This document shows, piece after piece, positions 26,686-40,943 of a stretch of 64,000 nt of DNA (the first letter of the stretch is position 1; the number at the start of each line of letters is the position of its first letter). Location: positions 14,074,001 through 14,138,000 of the forward strand of contig OZ176053.1 of the NCBI GenBank assembly GCA_964247055.1. Direction: 5' to 3'. The notes below the pieces were generated by a model that was not told where the DNA came from, did no database searches, and saw only the letters and a program-made list of their open reading frames with translations. This DNA is from Paragordius varius (lineage: Eukaryota; Nematomorpha). The position numbers and the translations under genes were made by a program.

Positions 26686-29416
26686 TCCGATCTCGAAAAT
26701 ATTTGGGGTGATGATGGAACTACCATAGGGCTACCCAAAAAAAATTATGGTGACATCACCTGATCAAATTTGGATTTTAGGTAGCCATTTTTATTGTTAA
26801 AATCGTATAAAATAAATTTCTTAAATATTTAAAAAATTCATAAAAATTACATTTATACTCCGATCTCGAAAATATTTGGGGTGATGATGGAACTACCATA
26901 GGGCTACCCAAAAAAATTATGGTGACATCACCTGATCAGATTTGGATTTTAGGTAGCCATTTTTATTTTTAATATCGTATAAAATAAATTTTTTAAATAT
27001 TTAAAAAATTCATAAAAATTACATTTATACTCCGATCTCGACAATATTTGGGGTGATGATGGAACTACCATAGGCTACCCAAAAAAATTATGGTGACATC
27101 ACCTGATCAAATTTGGATTTTAGGTAGCCATTTTTATTTTTAAAATCGTATAAAATAAATTTTTTAAATATTTAAAAAATTCATAAAAATTATATTTATA
27201 CTCCGATCTCGAAAATATTTGGGGTGATGATGGAACTACCATAGGGCTACCCAAAAAAAATTATGGTGACATCACCTGATCAAATTTGGATTTTAGGTAG
27301 CCATTTTTATTTTTAAAATCGTATAAAATAAATTTCTTAAATATTTAAAAAATTCATAAAAATTACATTTATACTCCGATCTCGAAAATATTTGGGGTGA
27401 TGATGGAACTACCATAGGGCTACCCAAAATAAATTATGGTGACATCACCTTTTTTAATATCGTATAAAATAAATTTTTTAAATATTTAAAAAATTCATAA
27501 AAATTACATTTATACTCCGATCTCGACAATATTTGGGGTGATGATGGAACTACCATAGGGCTACCCAAAAAAAATTATGGTGACATCACCTGATCAAATT
27601 TGGATTTTAGGTAGCCATTTTTATTTTTAAAATCGTATAAAATAAATTTTTTAAATATTTAAAAAATTCATAAAAATTCCATTTATACTCCGATCTCGAA
27701 AATATTTGGGGTGATGATGGAACTACCATAGGCTACCCAAAAAAATTATGGTGACATCACCTGATCAAATTTGGATTTTAGGTAGCCATTTTTATTTTTA
27801 AAATCGTATAAAATAAATTTTTTAAATATTTAAAAAATTCATAAAAATTATATTTATACTCCGATCTCGAAAATATTTGGGGTGATGATGGAACTACCAT
27901 AGGGCTACCCAAAAAAAATTATGGTGACATCACCTGATCAAATTTGGATTTTAGGTAGCCATTTTTATTTTTAAAATCGTATAAAATAAATTTCCTAAAT
28001 ATTTAAAAAATTCATAAAAATTACATTTATACTCCGATCTCGAAAATATTTGGGGTGATGATGGAACTACCATAGGGCTACCCAAAATAAATTATGGTGA
28101 CATCACCTGATCAGATTTGGATTTTAGGTAGCCATTTTTATTTTTAATATCGTATAAAATAAATTTTTTAAATATTTAAAAAATTCATAAAAATTACATT
28201 TATACTCCGATCTCGACAATATTTGGGGTGATGATGGAACTACCATAGGGCTACCCAAAAAAAATTATGGTGACATCACCTGATCAAATTTGGATTTTAG
28301 GTAGCCATTTTTATTTTTAAAATCGTATAAAATAAATTTTTTAAATATTTAAAAAATTCATAAAAATTACATTTATACTCCGATCTCGAAAATATTTGGG
28401 GTGATGATGGAACTACCATAGGGCTACCCAAAAAAAATTATGGTGACATCACCTGATCAAATTTGGATTTTAGGTAGCCATTTTTATTTTTAAAATCGTA
28501 TAAAATAAATTTTTTAAATATTTAAAAAATTCATAAAAATTATATTTATACTCCGATCTCGAAAATATTTGGGGTGATGATGGAACTACCATAGGGCTAC
28601 CCAAAAAAAATTATGGTGACATCACCTGATCAAATTTGGATTTTAGGTAGCCATTTTTATTTTTAAAATCGTATAAAATAAATTTCTTAAATATTTAAAA
28701 AATTCAAAAAAATTACATTTATACTCCGATCTCGACAATATTTGGGGTGATGATGGAACTACCATAGGGCTACGCAAAAAAAATTATGGCGACATCATTT
28801 GATCAGATTTGGATTTTAGGTAGCCATTTTTATTTTTAAAATCGTATAAAATAAATTTCTTAAATATTTAAAAAATTCATAAAAATTACATTTATACTCC
28901 GATCTCGAAAATATTTGGGGTGATGATGGAACTACCATAGGGCTACCCAAAATAAATTATGGTGACATCACCTGATCAGATTTGGATTTTAGGTAGCCAT
29001 TTTTATTTTTAATATCGTATAAAATAAATTTTTTAAATATTTAAAAAATTCATAAAAATTACATTTATACTCCGATCTCGACAATATTTGGGGTGATGAT
29101 GGAACTACCATAGGGCTACCCAAAAAAAATTATGGTGACATCACCTGATCAAATTTGGATTTTAGGTAGCCATTTTTATTTTTAAAATCGTATAAAATAA
29201 ATTTTTTAAATATTTAAAAAATTCATAAAAATTACATTTATACTCCGATCTCGAAAATATTTGGGGTGATGATGGAACTACCATAGGGCTACCCAAAAAA
29301 AATTATGGTGACATCACCTGATCAAATTTGGATTTTAGGTAGCCATTTTTATTTTTAAAATCGTATAAAATAAATTTTTTAAATATTTAAAAAATTCATA
29401 AAAATTATATTTATAC
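26686..29416 (+). repeat. Variable-length HOR of 3, 4, 4 and 5 monomers
   Basis: Successive units start at 26686, 27202, 27860, 28552 and 29417, giving lengths of 516, 658, 692 and 865 bp. The shared backbone is a monomer with AAATTTCTTAAAT (AAATTTCCTAAAT at 27860), then one with AATATCG (usually with CAGATTTGG and often CCAAAATAAATT), then CTCGACAAT, then a unit with a TTATATTT tail. The 3-mer lacks one member. The 5-mer adds a CTACGCAAAA/GACATCATTTGATCAG monomer. The 658-bp unit is short because its second monomer lost 32 bp. The next unit, from 29417, begins the same way and then breaks pattern near 29760. Confidence 0.88.
27375..27515 (+). repeat. 141-bp deleted monomer
   Basis: The sequence GACATCACCT joins directly to TTTTTAATATCG, deleting about 32 bp that include TGATCA, TTTGGATTTT and the GGTAGCC arm. 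This event is independent of the 142-bp units, which lost the opposite arm. Confidence 0.92.
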
Positions 29417-32400
29417 TCCGATCTCGAAAATATTTGGGGTGATGATGGAACCACCATAGGGCTACCCAAAAAAAATTATGGTGACATCACCTGATCAAAT
29501 TTGGATTTTAGGTAGCCATTTTTATTTTTAAAATCGTATAAAATAAATTTCTTAAATATTTAAAAAATTCAAAAAAATTACATTTATACTCCGATCTCGA
29601 CAATATTTGGGGTGATGATGGAACTACCATAGGGCTACGCAAAAAAAATTATGGCGACATCATTTGATCAGATTTGGATTTTAGGTAGCCATTTTTATTT
29701 TTAAAATCGTATAAAATAAATTTTTTAAATATTTAAAAAATTCATAAAAATTACATTTATACTCCGATCTCGAAAATATTTGGGGTGATGATGGAACTAC
29801 CATAGGGCTACCCAAAAAAAATATGGTGACATCACCTGATCAAATTTGGATTTTAGGTAGCCATTTTTATTTTTAAAATCGTATAAAATAAATTTTTTAA
29901 ATATTTAAAAAATTCATAAAAATTATATTTATACTCCGATCTCGAAAATATTTGGGGTGATGATGGAACTACCATAGGGCTACCCAAAAAAAATTATGGT
30001 GACATCACCTGATCAAATTTGGATTTTAGGTAGCCATTTTTATTTTTAAAATCGTATAAAATAAATTTTTTAAATATTTAAAAAATTCATAAAAATTACA
30101 TTTATACTCCGATCTCGACAATATTTGGGGTGATGATGGAACTACCATAGGGCTACCCAAAAAAATTATAATGACATCACCTGATCAAATTTGGATTTTA
30201 AGTAGCCATTTTTATTTTTAATATCGTATAAAATAAATTTTTTAAATATTTAAAAAATTCATAAAATTTATACTCCGATCTCGACAATATTTGGGGTGAT
30301 GATGGAACTACCATAGGGCTACCCAAAAAAATTATAATGACATCACCTGATCAAATTTGGATTTTAGGTAGCCATTTTTATTTTTAAAATCGTATAAAAT
30401 AAATTTTTTAAATATTTAAAAAATTCATAAAAATTACATTTATACTCCGATCTCGAAAATATTTGGGGTGATGATGGAACTACCATAGGGCTACCCCAAA
30501 AAAATTATGGTGACATCACCTGATCAAATTTGGATTTTAGGTAGCCATTTTTATTTTTAAAATCGTATAAAATAAATTTTTTAAATAATTAAAAAATTCA
30601 TAAATATTACATTTATAGTCCGATCCCAAAGTATTTGGGGTGATGATGGAACTACCATAGGGCTACCCAAAAAAATTATAGTGACATCACCTGATCAAAT
30701 TCGGATTTTAGGTAGCCATTTTTATTTTTAAAATCGTCTAAAATAAATTTTTTAAATATTTAAAAAATTCATAAAAATTACATTTATACTCCGATCTCGA
30801 AAATATTTGGGGTGATGATGGAACTACCATAGGTCTACCCAAAAAAATTATAATGACATCACCTGATCAAATTTGGATTTTAGGTAGCCATTTTTATTTT
30901 TAAAATCGTATAAAATAAATTTTTTAAATATTTAAAAAATTCATAAAAATTACATTTATAGTCCGATCTCGAAAATATTTGGGGTGATGATGGAACTACC
31001 ATAGGGCTACCCAAAAAAAATTATGGCGACATCACCTGATCAAATTTGGATTTTAGGTAGCCATTTTTATTTTTAAAATCGTATAAAATAAATTTTTTAA
31101 ATATTTAAAAAATTCAAAAAAATTACATTTATACTCCGATCTCGACAATATTTGGGGTGATGATGGAATTACCTTAGGGCTACCCAAAAAAAATTATGGT
31201 GACATCACCTGATCAAATTTGGATTTTAAGTAGCCATTTTTATTTTTAATATCGTATAAAATAAATTTTTTAAATATTTAAAAAATTCATAAAAATTACA
31301 TTTATACTCCGATCTCGACAATATTTGGGGTGATGATGGAACTACCATAGGGCTACCCAAAAAAATTATAATGACATCACCTGATCAAATTTGGATTTTA
31401 AGTAGCCATTTTTATTTTTAATATCGTATAAAATAAATTTTTTAAATATTTAAAAAATTCATAAAATTTATACTCCGATCTCGACAATATTTGGGGTGAT
31501 GATGGAACTACCATAGGGCTACCCAAAAAAATTATAATGACATCACCTGATCAAATTTGGATTTTAGGTAGCCATTTTTATTTTTAAAATCGTATAAAAT
31601 AAATTTTTTAAATATTTAAAAAATTCAAAAAAATTACATTTATACTCCGATCTCGACAATATTTGGGGTGATGATGGAATTACCTTAGGGCTACCCAAAA
31701 AAAATTATGGTGACATCACCTGATCAAATTTGGATTTTAAGTAGCCATTTTTATTTTTAATATCGTATAAAATAAATTTTTTAAATATTTAAAAAATTCA
31801 TAAAAATTACATTTATACTCCGATCTCGACAATATTTGGGGTGATGATGCAACTAGGCTACCCAAAAAAATTATAATGACATCACCTGATCAAATTTGGA
31901 TTTTAGGTAGCCATTTTTATTTTTAAAATCGTATAAAATAAATTTTTTAAATATTTAAAAAATTCATAAAAATTACATTTATACTCCGATCTCGAAAATA
32001 TTTGGGGTGATGATGGAACTACCATAGGGCTACCCAAAAAAAATTATGGCGACATCACCTGATCAAATCTGGATTTTAGGTAGCCATTTTTATTTTTAAA
32101 ATCGTATAAAATAAATTTTTTAAATATTTAAAAAATTCATAAAAATTATATTTATACTCCGATCTCGAAAATATTTGGGGTGATGATGGAACTACCATAG
32201 GGCTACCCAAAAAAAATTATGGTGACATAACCTGATCAAATTTGGATTTTAGGTAGCGATTTTTATTTTTAAAATCGTATAAAATAAATTTTTTAAATAT
32301 TTAAAAAATTCAAAAAAATTACATTTATACTCCGATCTCGAAAATATTTGGGGTGATGATGGAACTATCATAGGGCTACCCAAAAAAATTATAGTGACAT

Positions 32401-34042
32401 CACCTGCTCAAATTTGGATTTTAGTTAGCCATTTTTATTTTTAAAATCGTATAAAATAAATTTCTTAAATATTTAAAAAATTCATAAAAATTACATTTAT
32501 ACTCCGATCTCGAAAATATTTGGGGTGATGATGGAACTATCATAGGGCTACCCAAAAAAAATTATGGTGACATCACCTGATCAAATTTGGATTTTAGGTA
32601 GCCATTTTTATTTTTAATATCGTATAAAATAAATTTTTTAAATATTTAAAAAATTCATAAAAATTACATTTATACTCCGATCTCGACAATATTTGGGGTG
32701 ATGATGGAACTACCATAGGGCTACCCAAAAAAATTATAATGACATCACCTGATCAAATTTGGATTTTAGGTAGCCATTTTTATTTTTAAAATCGTATAAA
32801 ATAAATTTTTTAAATATTTAAAAAATTCAAAAAAATTACATTTATACTCCGATCTCGACAATATTTGGGGTGATGATGGAATTACCTTAGGGCTACCCAA
32901 AAAAAATTATGGTGACATCACCTGATCAAATTTGGATTTTAAGTAGCCATTTTTATTTTTAATATCGTATAAAATAAATTTTTTAAATATTTAAAAAATT
33001 CATAAAAATTACATTTATACTCCGATCTCGACAATATTTGGGGTGATGATGCAACTAGGCTACCCAAAAAAATTATAATGACATCACCTGATCAAATTTG
33101 GATTTTAGGTAGCCATTTTTATTTTTAAAATCGTATAAAATAAATTTTTTAAATATTTAAAAAATTCATAAAAATTACATTAATACTCCGATCTCGAAAA
33201 TATTTGGGGTGATGATGGAACTACCATAGGGCTACCCAAAAAAATTATGGTGACATCACCTGATCAAATTTGGATTTTAGTTAGCCATTTTTATTTTTAA
33301 AATCGTATAAAATAAATTTCTTAAATATTTAAAAAATTCATAAAAATTACATTTATACTCCGATCTCGAAAATATTTGGGGTGATGATGGAACTACCATA
33401 GGGCTACCCAAAAAAAATTATGGTGACATCACCTGATCAAATTTGGATTTTAGGTAGCCATTTTTATTTTTAAAATCGTATAAAATAAATTTTTTAAATA
33501 TTTAAAAAATTCATAAATATTACATTTATAGTCCGATCCCAAAGTATTTGGGGTGATGATGGAACTACCATAGGGCTACCCAAAAAAAATTATGGTGACA
33601 TAACCTGATCAAATTTGGATTTTAGGTAGCCATTTTTATTTTTAAAATCGTATAAAATAAATTTTTTAAATATTAAAAAAATTCAAAAAAATTACATTTA
33701 TACTCCGATCTCGACAATATTTGGGGTGATGATGGAATTACCTTAGGGCTACCCAAAAAAAATTATGGTGACATCACCTGATCAAATTTGGATTTTAAGT
33801 AGCCATTTTTATTTTTAATATCGTATAAAATAAATTTTTTAAATATTTAAAAAATTCATAAAAATTACATTTATACTCCGATCTCGACAATATTTGGGGT
33901 GATGATGCAACTAGGCTACCCAAAAAAATTATAATGACATCACCTGATCAAATTTGGATTTTAGGTAGCCATTTTTATTTTTAAAATCGTATAAAATAAA
34001 TTTTTTAAATATTTAAAAAATTCATAAAAATTACATTTATAC
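29417..34042 (+). repeat. Mixed monomers with ATAATGACATC and short subtypes
   Basis: This stretch is dominated by TTATAATGACATC units alternating with AATTACCTTAGGG/AAGTAG/AATATCG units. A 166-bp monomer whose tail reads TTCATAAAATTTATAC occurs at 30108 and 31308, exactly 1200 bp apart, each followed by an ATAATGACATC unit. AGTCCGATCCCAAAGTATT heads, always preceded by CATAAATATTAC, occur at 30619 and 33532 (and again at 57192 and 58056). Three of the four 166-bp GATGCAACTAGGC monomers are here (31819, 33021, 33877). Confidence 0.85.
31819..31984 (+). repeat. 166-bp GATGCAACTAGGC monomer
   Basis: The usual GATGGAACTACCATAGGGC is replaced by GATGCAACTAGGC. With a seven-A tract this gives a 166-bp unit. 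Identical-looking copies start at 33021, 33877 and 35425, all 166 bp, and all carry ATAATGACATC. In three of the four the preceding unit is AATTACCTTAGGG/AAGTAG/AATATCG, so the variant has spread as part of a larger block. Confidence 0.9.
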
Positions 34043-35424
34043 TCCGATCTCGACAATATTTGGGGTGATGATGGAACTACCATAGGGCTACCCAAAAAAA
34101 TTATAATGACATCACCTGATCAAATTTGGATTTTAGGTAGCTATTTTTATTTTTAAAATCGTATAAAATAAATTTTTTAAATATTTAAAAAATTCAAAAA
34201 AATTACATTTATACTCCGATCTCGACAATATTTGGGGTGATGATGGAATTACCTTAGGGCTACCCAAAAAAAATTATGGTGACATCACCTGATCAAATTT
34301 GGATTTTAAGTAGCCATTTTTATTTTTAATATCGTATAAAATAAATTTTTTAAATATTTAAAAAATTCATAAAAATTACATTTATACTCCGATCTCGAAA
34401 ATATTTGGGGTGATGATGGAACTACCATAGGGCTACCCAAAAAAAATTATGGTGACATAACCTGATCAAATTTGGATTTTAGGTAGCGATTTTTATTTTT
34501 AAAATCGTATAAAATAAATTTTTTAAATATTTAAAAACTTCATAAAAATTACATTTATAGTCCGATCCCCAAAATATTTGGGGTGATGATGGAACTACCA
34601 TAGGGCTACCCAAAAAAAATTATGGCGATATCACCTGATCAAATTTGGATTTTAGGTAGCCATTTTTATTTTTAAAATCGTATAAAATAAATTTTTTAAA
34701 TATTTAAAAAATTCATAAAAATTACATTTATACTCCGATCTCGACAATATTTGGGGTGATGATGGAACTACCATAGGGCTACCCAAAAAAATTATAATGA
34801 CATCACCTGATCAAATTTGGATTTTAGGTAGCTATTTTTATTTTTAAAATCGTATAAAATAAATTTTTTAAATATTTAAAAAATTCAAAAAAATTACATT
34901 TATACTCCGATCTCGACAATATTTGGGGTGATGATGGAATTACCTTAGGGCTACCCAAAAAAAATTATGGTGACATCACCTGATCAAATTTGGATTTTAA
35001 GTAGCCATTTTTATTTTTAATATCGTATAAAATAAATTTTTTAAATATTTAAAAAATTCATAAAAATTACATTTATACTCCGATCTCGAAAATATTTGGG
35101 GTGATGATGGAACTACCATAGGGCTACCCAAAAAAAATTATGGTGACATAACCTGATCAAATTTGGATTTTAGGTAGCGATTTTTATTTTTAAAATCGTA
35201 TAAAATAAATTTTTTAAATATTTAAAAACTTCATAAAAATTACATTTATAGTCCGATCCCCAAAATATTTGGGGTGATGATGGAACTACCATAGGGCTAC
35301 CCAAAAAAAATTATGGCGATATCACCTGATCAAATTTGGATTTTAGGTAGCCATTTTTATTTTTAAAATCGTATAAAATAAATTTTTTAAATATTTAAAA
35401 AATTCATAAAAATTACATTTATAC
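34043..35424 (+). repeat. Tandem tetramer HOR, 691 bp x 2
   Basis: Units 34043-34733 and 34734-35424 are both 691 bp and have the same four monomers: ATAATGACATC with GTAGCTATTT; AATTACCTTAGGG with AAGTAG and AATATCG; CATAACC with GTAGCGATTT and AAACTTCATAA; and AGTCCGATCCCC with GGCGATATC. The private markers GCTATTT, GCGATTT and GCGATATC are present in both copies, so the duplication is recent. Confidence 0.93.
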
Positions 35425-37486
35425 TCCGATCTCGACAATATTTGGGGTGATGATGCAACTAGGCTACCCAAAAAAATTATAATGACATCACCTGATCAAT
35501 TTTGGATTTTAGGTAGCCATTTTTATTTTTAAAATCGTATAAAATAAATTTTTTAAATATTTAAAAAATTCATAAAAATTACATTTATACTCCGATCTCG
35601 AAAATATTTGGGGTGATGATGGAACTACCATAGGGCTACCCAAAAAAAATTATGGCGACATCACCTGATCAAATCTGGATTTTAGGTAGCCATTTTTATT
35701 TTTAAAATCGTATAAAATAAATTTTTTAAATATTTAAAAAATTCATAAAAATTATATTTATACTCCGATCTCGAAAATATTTGGGGTGATGATGGAACTA
35801 CCATAGGGCTACCCAAAAAAAATTATGGTGACATAACCTGATCAAATTTGGATTTTAGGTAGCGATTTTTATTTTTAAAATCGTATAAAATAAATTTTTT
35901 AAATATTTAAAAAATTCAAAAAAATTACATTTATACTCCGATCTCGAAAATATTTGGGGTGATGATGGAACTATCATAGGGCTACCCAAAAAAATTATAG
36001 TGACATCACCTGCTCAAATTTGGATTTTAGGTAGCCATTTTTATTTTTAATATCGTATAAAATAAATTTTTTAAATATTTAAAAAATTCATAAAAATTAC
36101 ATTTATACTCCGATCTCGAAAATATTTGGGGTGATGATGGAACTACCATAGGGCTACCCAAAAAAATTATAATGACATCACCTGATCAAATTTGGATTTT
36201 AGGTAGCCATTTTTATTTTTAAAATCGTATAAAATAAATTTTTTAAATATATAAAAAATTCATAAAAATTACATTAATACTCCGATCTCGAAAATATTTG
36301 GGGTGATGATGGAACTACCATAGGGCTACCCAAAAAAATTATGGTGACATCACCTGATCAAATTTGGATTTTAGTTAGCCATTTTTATTTTTAAAATCGT
36401 ATAAAATAAATTTCTTAAATATTTAAAAAATTCATAAAAATTACATTTATACTCCGATCTCGAAAATATTTGGGGTGATGATGGAACTACCATAGGGCTA
36501 CCCAAAAAAAATTATGGTGACATCACCTGATCAAATTTGGATTTTAGGTAGCCATTTTTATTTTTAAAATCGTATAAAATAAATTTTTTAAATATTTAAA
36601 AAATTCAAAAAAATTACATTTATACTCCGATCTCGACAATATTTGGGGTGATGATGGAATTACCTTAGGGCTACCCAAAAAAAATTATGGTGACATCACC
36701 TGATCAAATTTGGATTTTAGGTAGCCATTTTTATTTTTAAAATCGTATAAAATAAATTTTTTAAATATTTAAAAAATTCAAAAAAATTACATTTATACTC
36801 CGATCTCGACAATATTTGGGGTGATGATGGAATTACCTTAGGGCTACCCAAAAAAAATTATGGTGACATCACCTGATCAAATTTGGATTTTAAGTAGCCA
36901 TTTTTATTTTTAATATCGTATAAAATAAATTTTTTAAATATTTAAAAAATTCATAAAAATTACATTTATACTCCGATCTCGACAATATTTGGGGTGATGA
37001 TGGAACTACCATAGGGCTACCCAAAAAAATTATAATGACATCACCTGATCAAATTTGGATTTTAGGTAGCCATTTTTATTTTTAAAATCGTATAAAATAA
37101 ATTTTTTAAATATTTAAAAAATTCATAAAAATTACATTTATACTCCGATCTCGAAAATATTTGGGGTGATGATGGAACTACCATAGGGCTACCCAAAAAA
37201 AATTATGGCGACATAACCTGATCAAATCTGGATTTTAGGTAGCCATTTTTATTTTTAAAATCGTATAAAATAAATTTTTTAAATATTTAAAAAATTCATA
37301 AAAATTATATTTATACTCCGATCTCGAAAATATTTGGGGTGATGATGGAACCATAGGGCTACCCAAAAAAAATTATGGTGACAAAACCTGATCAAATTTG
37401 GATTTTAGGTAGCCATTTTTATTTTTAAAATCGTATAAAATAAATTTTTTAAATATTTAAAAAATTCAAAAAAATTACATTTATAC
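35425..37486 (+). repeat. Mixed monomers, partial copy of 31819 onward
   Basis: It begins with a GATGCAACTAGGC unit followed by GGCGACATC/TCTGG, then CATAACC/GTAGCGATTT, then ACTATCATAGGG with CACCTGCTC. This is the same order as the units from 31819. Further units have TTAGTTAGCC with AAATTTCTTAAAT and the CATTAATACTCC junction. Near 37345 a unit reads GATGGAACCATAGGG with a short deletion. Confidence 0.82.
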
Positions 37487-40400
37487 TCCGATCTCGACAA
37501 TATTTGGGGTGATGATGGAATTACCTTAGGGCTACCCAAAAAAAATTATGGTGACATCACCTGATCAAATTTGGATTTTAAGTAGCCATTTTTATTTTTA
37601 AAATCGTATAAAATAAATTTTTTAAATATTTAAAAAATTCATAAAAATTACATTTATACTCCGATCTCGAAAATATTTGGGGTGATGATGGAACTACCAT
37701 AGGGCTACCCAAAAAAAATTATGGTGACATCACCTGATCAAATTTGGATTTTAGGTAGCCATTTTTATTTTTAAAATCGTATAAAATAAATTTTTTAAAT
37801 ATTTAAAAAATTCATAAAAATTACATTTATACTCCGATCTCGAAAATATTTGGGGTGATGATGGAACTACCATAGGGCTACCCAAAAAAATTATGGTGAC
37901 ATCACCTGATCAAATTTGGATTTTAGGTAGCCATTTTTATTTTTAAAATCGTATAAAATAAATTTTTTAAATATTTAAAAAATTCAAAAAAATTACATTT
38001 ATACTCCGATCTCGACAATATTTGGGGTGATGATGGAACTACCATAGGGCTACCCAAAAAAAATTATGGTGACATCACCTGCTCAAATTTGGATTTTAGG
38101 TAGCCATTTTTATTTTTAAAATCGTATAAAATAAATTTTTTAAATATTTAAAAAATTCATAAAAATTACATTTATACTCCGATCTCGAAAATATTTGGGG
38201 TGATGATGGAACTACCATAGGGCTACCCAAAAAAAATTATGGCGACATAACCTGATCAAATTTGGATTTTAGGTAGCCATTTTTATTTTTAAAATCGTAT
38301 AAAATAAATTTTTTAAATATTTAAAAAATTCAAAAAAATTACATTTATACTCCGATCTCGAAAATATTTGGGGTGATGATGGAACTACCATAGGGCTACC
38401 CAAAAAAAATTATGGTGACATAACCTGATCAAATTTGGATTTTAGGTAGCCATTTTTATTTTTAAAATCGTATAAAATAAATTTTTTAAATATTTTAAAA
38501 ATTCAAAAAAATTACATTTATACTCCGATCTCGACAATATTTGGGGTGATGATGGAATTACCTTAGGGCTACCCAAAAAAAATTATGGTGACATCACCTG
38601 ATCAAATTTGGATTTTAGGTAGCCATTTTTATTTTTAAAATCGTATAAAATAAATTTTTTAAATATTTAAAAAATTCATAAAAATTACATTTATACTCTG
38701 ATCTCGAAAATATTTGGGGTGATGATGGAACTACCATAGGGCTACCCAAAAAAAATTATGGTGACATCACCTGATCAAATTTGGATTTTAGGTAGCCATT
38801 TTTATTTTTAAAATCGTATAAAATAAATTTTTTAAATATTTAAAAAATTCATAAAAATTACATTTATACTCCGATCTCGAAAATATTTGGGGTGATGATG
38901 GAACTACCATAGGGCTACCCAAAAAAATTATGGTGACATCACCTGATCAAATTTGGATTTTAGGTAGCCATTTTTATTTTTAAAATCGTATAAAATAAAT
39001 TTTTTAAATATTTAAAAAATTCAAAAAAATTACATTTATACTCCGATCTCGACAATATTTGGGGTGATGATGGAACTACCATAGGGCTACCCAAAAAAAA
39101 TTATGGTGACATCACCTGCTCAAATTTGGATTTTAGGTAGCCATTTTTATTTTTAAAATCGTATAAAATAAATTTTTTAAATATTTAAAAAATTCATAAA
39201 AATTACATTTATACTCCGATCTCGAAAATATTTGGGGTGATGATGGAACTACCATAGGGCTACCCAAAAAAAATTATGGCGACATAACCTGATCAAATTT
39301 GGATTTTAGGTAGCCATTTTTATTTTTAAAATCGTATAAAATAAATTTTTTAAATATTTAAAAAATTCATAAAAATTATATTTATACTCCGATCTCGAAA
39401 ATATTTGGGGTGATGATGGAACTACCATAGGGCTACCCAAAATAAATTATGGCGACATCACCTGATCAAATCTGGATTTTAGGTAGCCATTTTTATTTTT
39501 GAATTCGTATAAAATAAATTTTTTAAATATTTAAAAAATTCATAAAAATTATATTTTTACTCCGATCTCGAAAATATTTGGGGTGATGATGGAACTACCA
39601 TAGGGCTACCCAAAAAAAATTATGGTGACATAACCTGATCAAATTTGGATTTTAGGTAGCCATTTTTATTTTTAAAATCGTATAAAATAAATTTTTTAAA
39701 TATTTTAAAAATTCAAAAAATTAACATTTATACTCCGATCTCGACAATATTTGGGGTGATGATGGAATTACCTTAGGGCTACCCAAAAAAAATTATGGTG
39801 ACATCACCTGATCAAATTTGGATTTTAGGTAGCCATTTTTATTTTTAAAATCGTATAAAATAAATTTTTTAAATATTTAAAAAATTCATAAAAATTACAT
39901 TTATACTCCGATCTCGAAAATATTTGGGGTGATGATGGAACTACCATAGGGCTACCCAAAAAAAATTATGGTCACATCACCTGATCAAATTTGGATTTTA
40001 GGTAGCCATTTTTATTTTTAAAATCGTATAAAATAAATTTTTTAAATATTTAAAAAATTCATAAAAATTACATTTATACTCCGATCTCGAAAATATTTGG
40101 GGTGATGATGGAACTACCATAGGGCTACCCAAAAAAATTATGGTGACATCACCTGATCAAATTTGGATTTTAGGTAGCCATTTTTATTTTTAAAATCGTA
40201 TAAAATAAATTTTTTAAATATTTAAAAAATTCAAAAAAATTACATTTATACTCCGATCTCGACAATATTTGGGGTGATGATGGAACTACCATAGGGCTAC
40301 CCAAAAAAAATTATGGTGACATCACCTGCTCAAATTTGGATTTTAGGTAGCCATTTTTATTTTTAAAATCGTATAAAATAAATTTTTTAAATATTTAAAA

Positions 40401-40943
40401 AATTCATAAAAATTACATTTATACTCCGATCTCGAAAATATTTGGGGTGATGATGGAACTACCATAGGGCTACCCAATAAAAATTATGGCGACATAACCT
40501 GATCAAATTTGGATTTTAGGTAGCCATTTTTATTTTTAAAATCGTATAAAATAAATTTTTTAAATATTTAAAAAATTCATAAAAATTATATTTATACTCC
40601 GATCTCGAAAATATTTGGGGTGATGATGGAACTACCATAGGGCTACCCAAAAAAAATTATGGCGACATCACCTGATCAAATCTGGATTTTAGGTAGCCAT
40701 TTTTATTTTTAAATTCGTATAAAATAAATTTTTTAAATATTTAAAAAATTCATAAAAATTATATTTTTACTCCGATCTCGAAAATATTTGGGGTGATGAT
40801 GGAACTACCATAGGGCTACCCAAAAAAAATTATGGTGACATAACCTGATCAAATTTGGATTTTAGGTAGCCATTTTTATTTTTAAAATCGTATAAAATAA
40901 ATTTTTTAAATATTTAAAAAATTCATAAAAATTATATTTATAC
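37487..40943 (+). repeat. 6-7-7 monomer HOR (1037, 1210, 1210 bp)
   Basis: Units start at 37487, 38524 and 39734. The common order is AATTACCTTAGGG; canonical; canonical with seven A and a CAAAAAAATT tail; CTCGACAAT with CACCTGCTC (38005, 39042, 40252); GGCGACATAACC; and a CATAACC unit. The two 7-mers insert a GGCGACATC/TCTGG monomer with a GAATTCGTATAA or AAATTCGTATAA variant before the last member; the 6-mer lacks it. In the third unit the final monomer overlaps the start of the 26-monomer duplication. One monomer present or absent with the rest in register is a typical HOR length variant. Confidence 0.9.
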
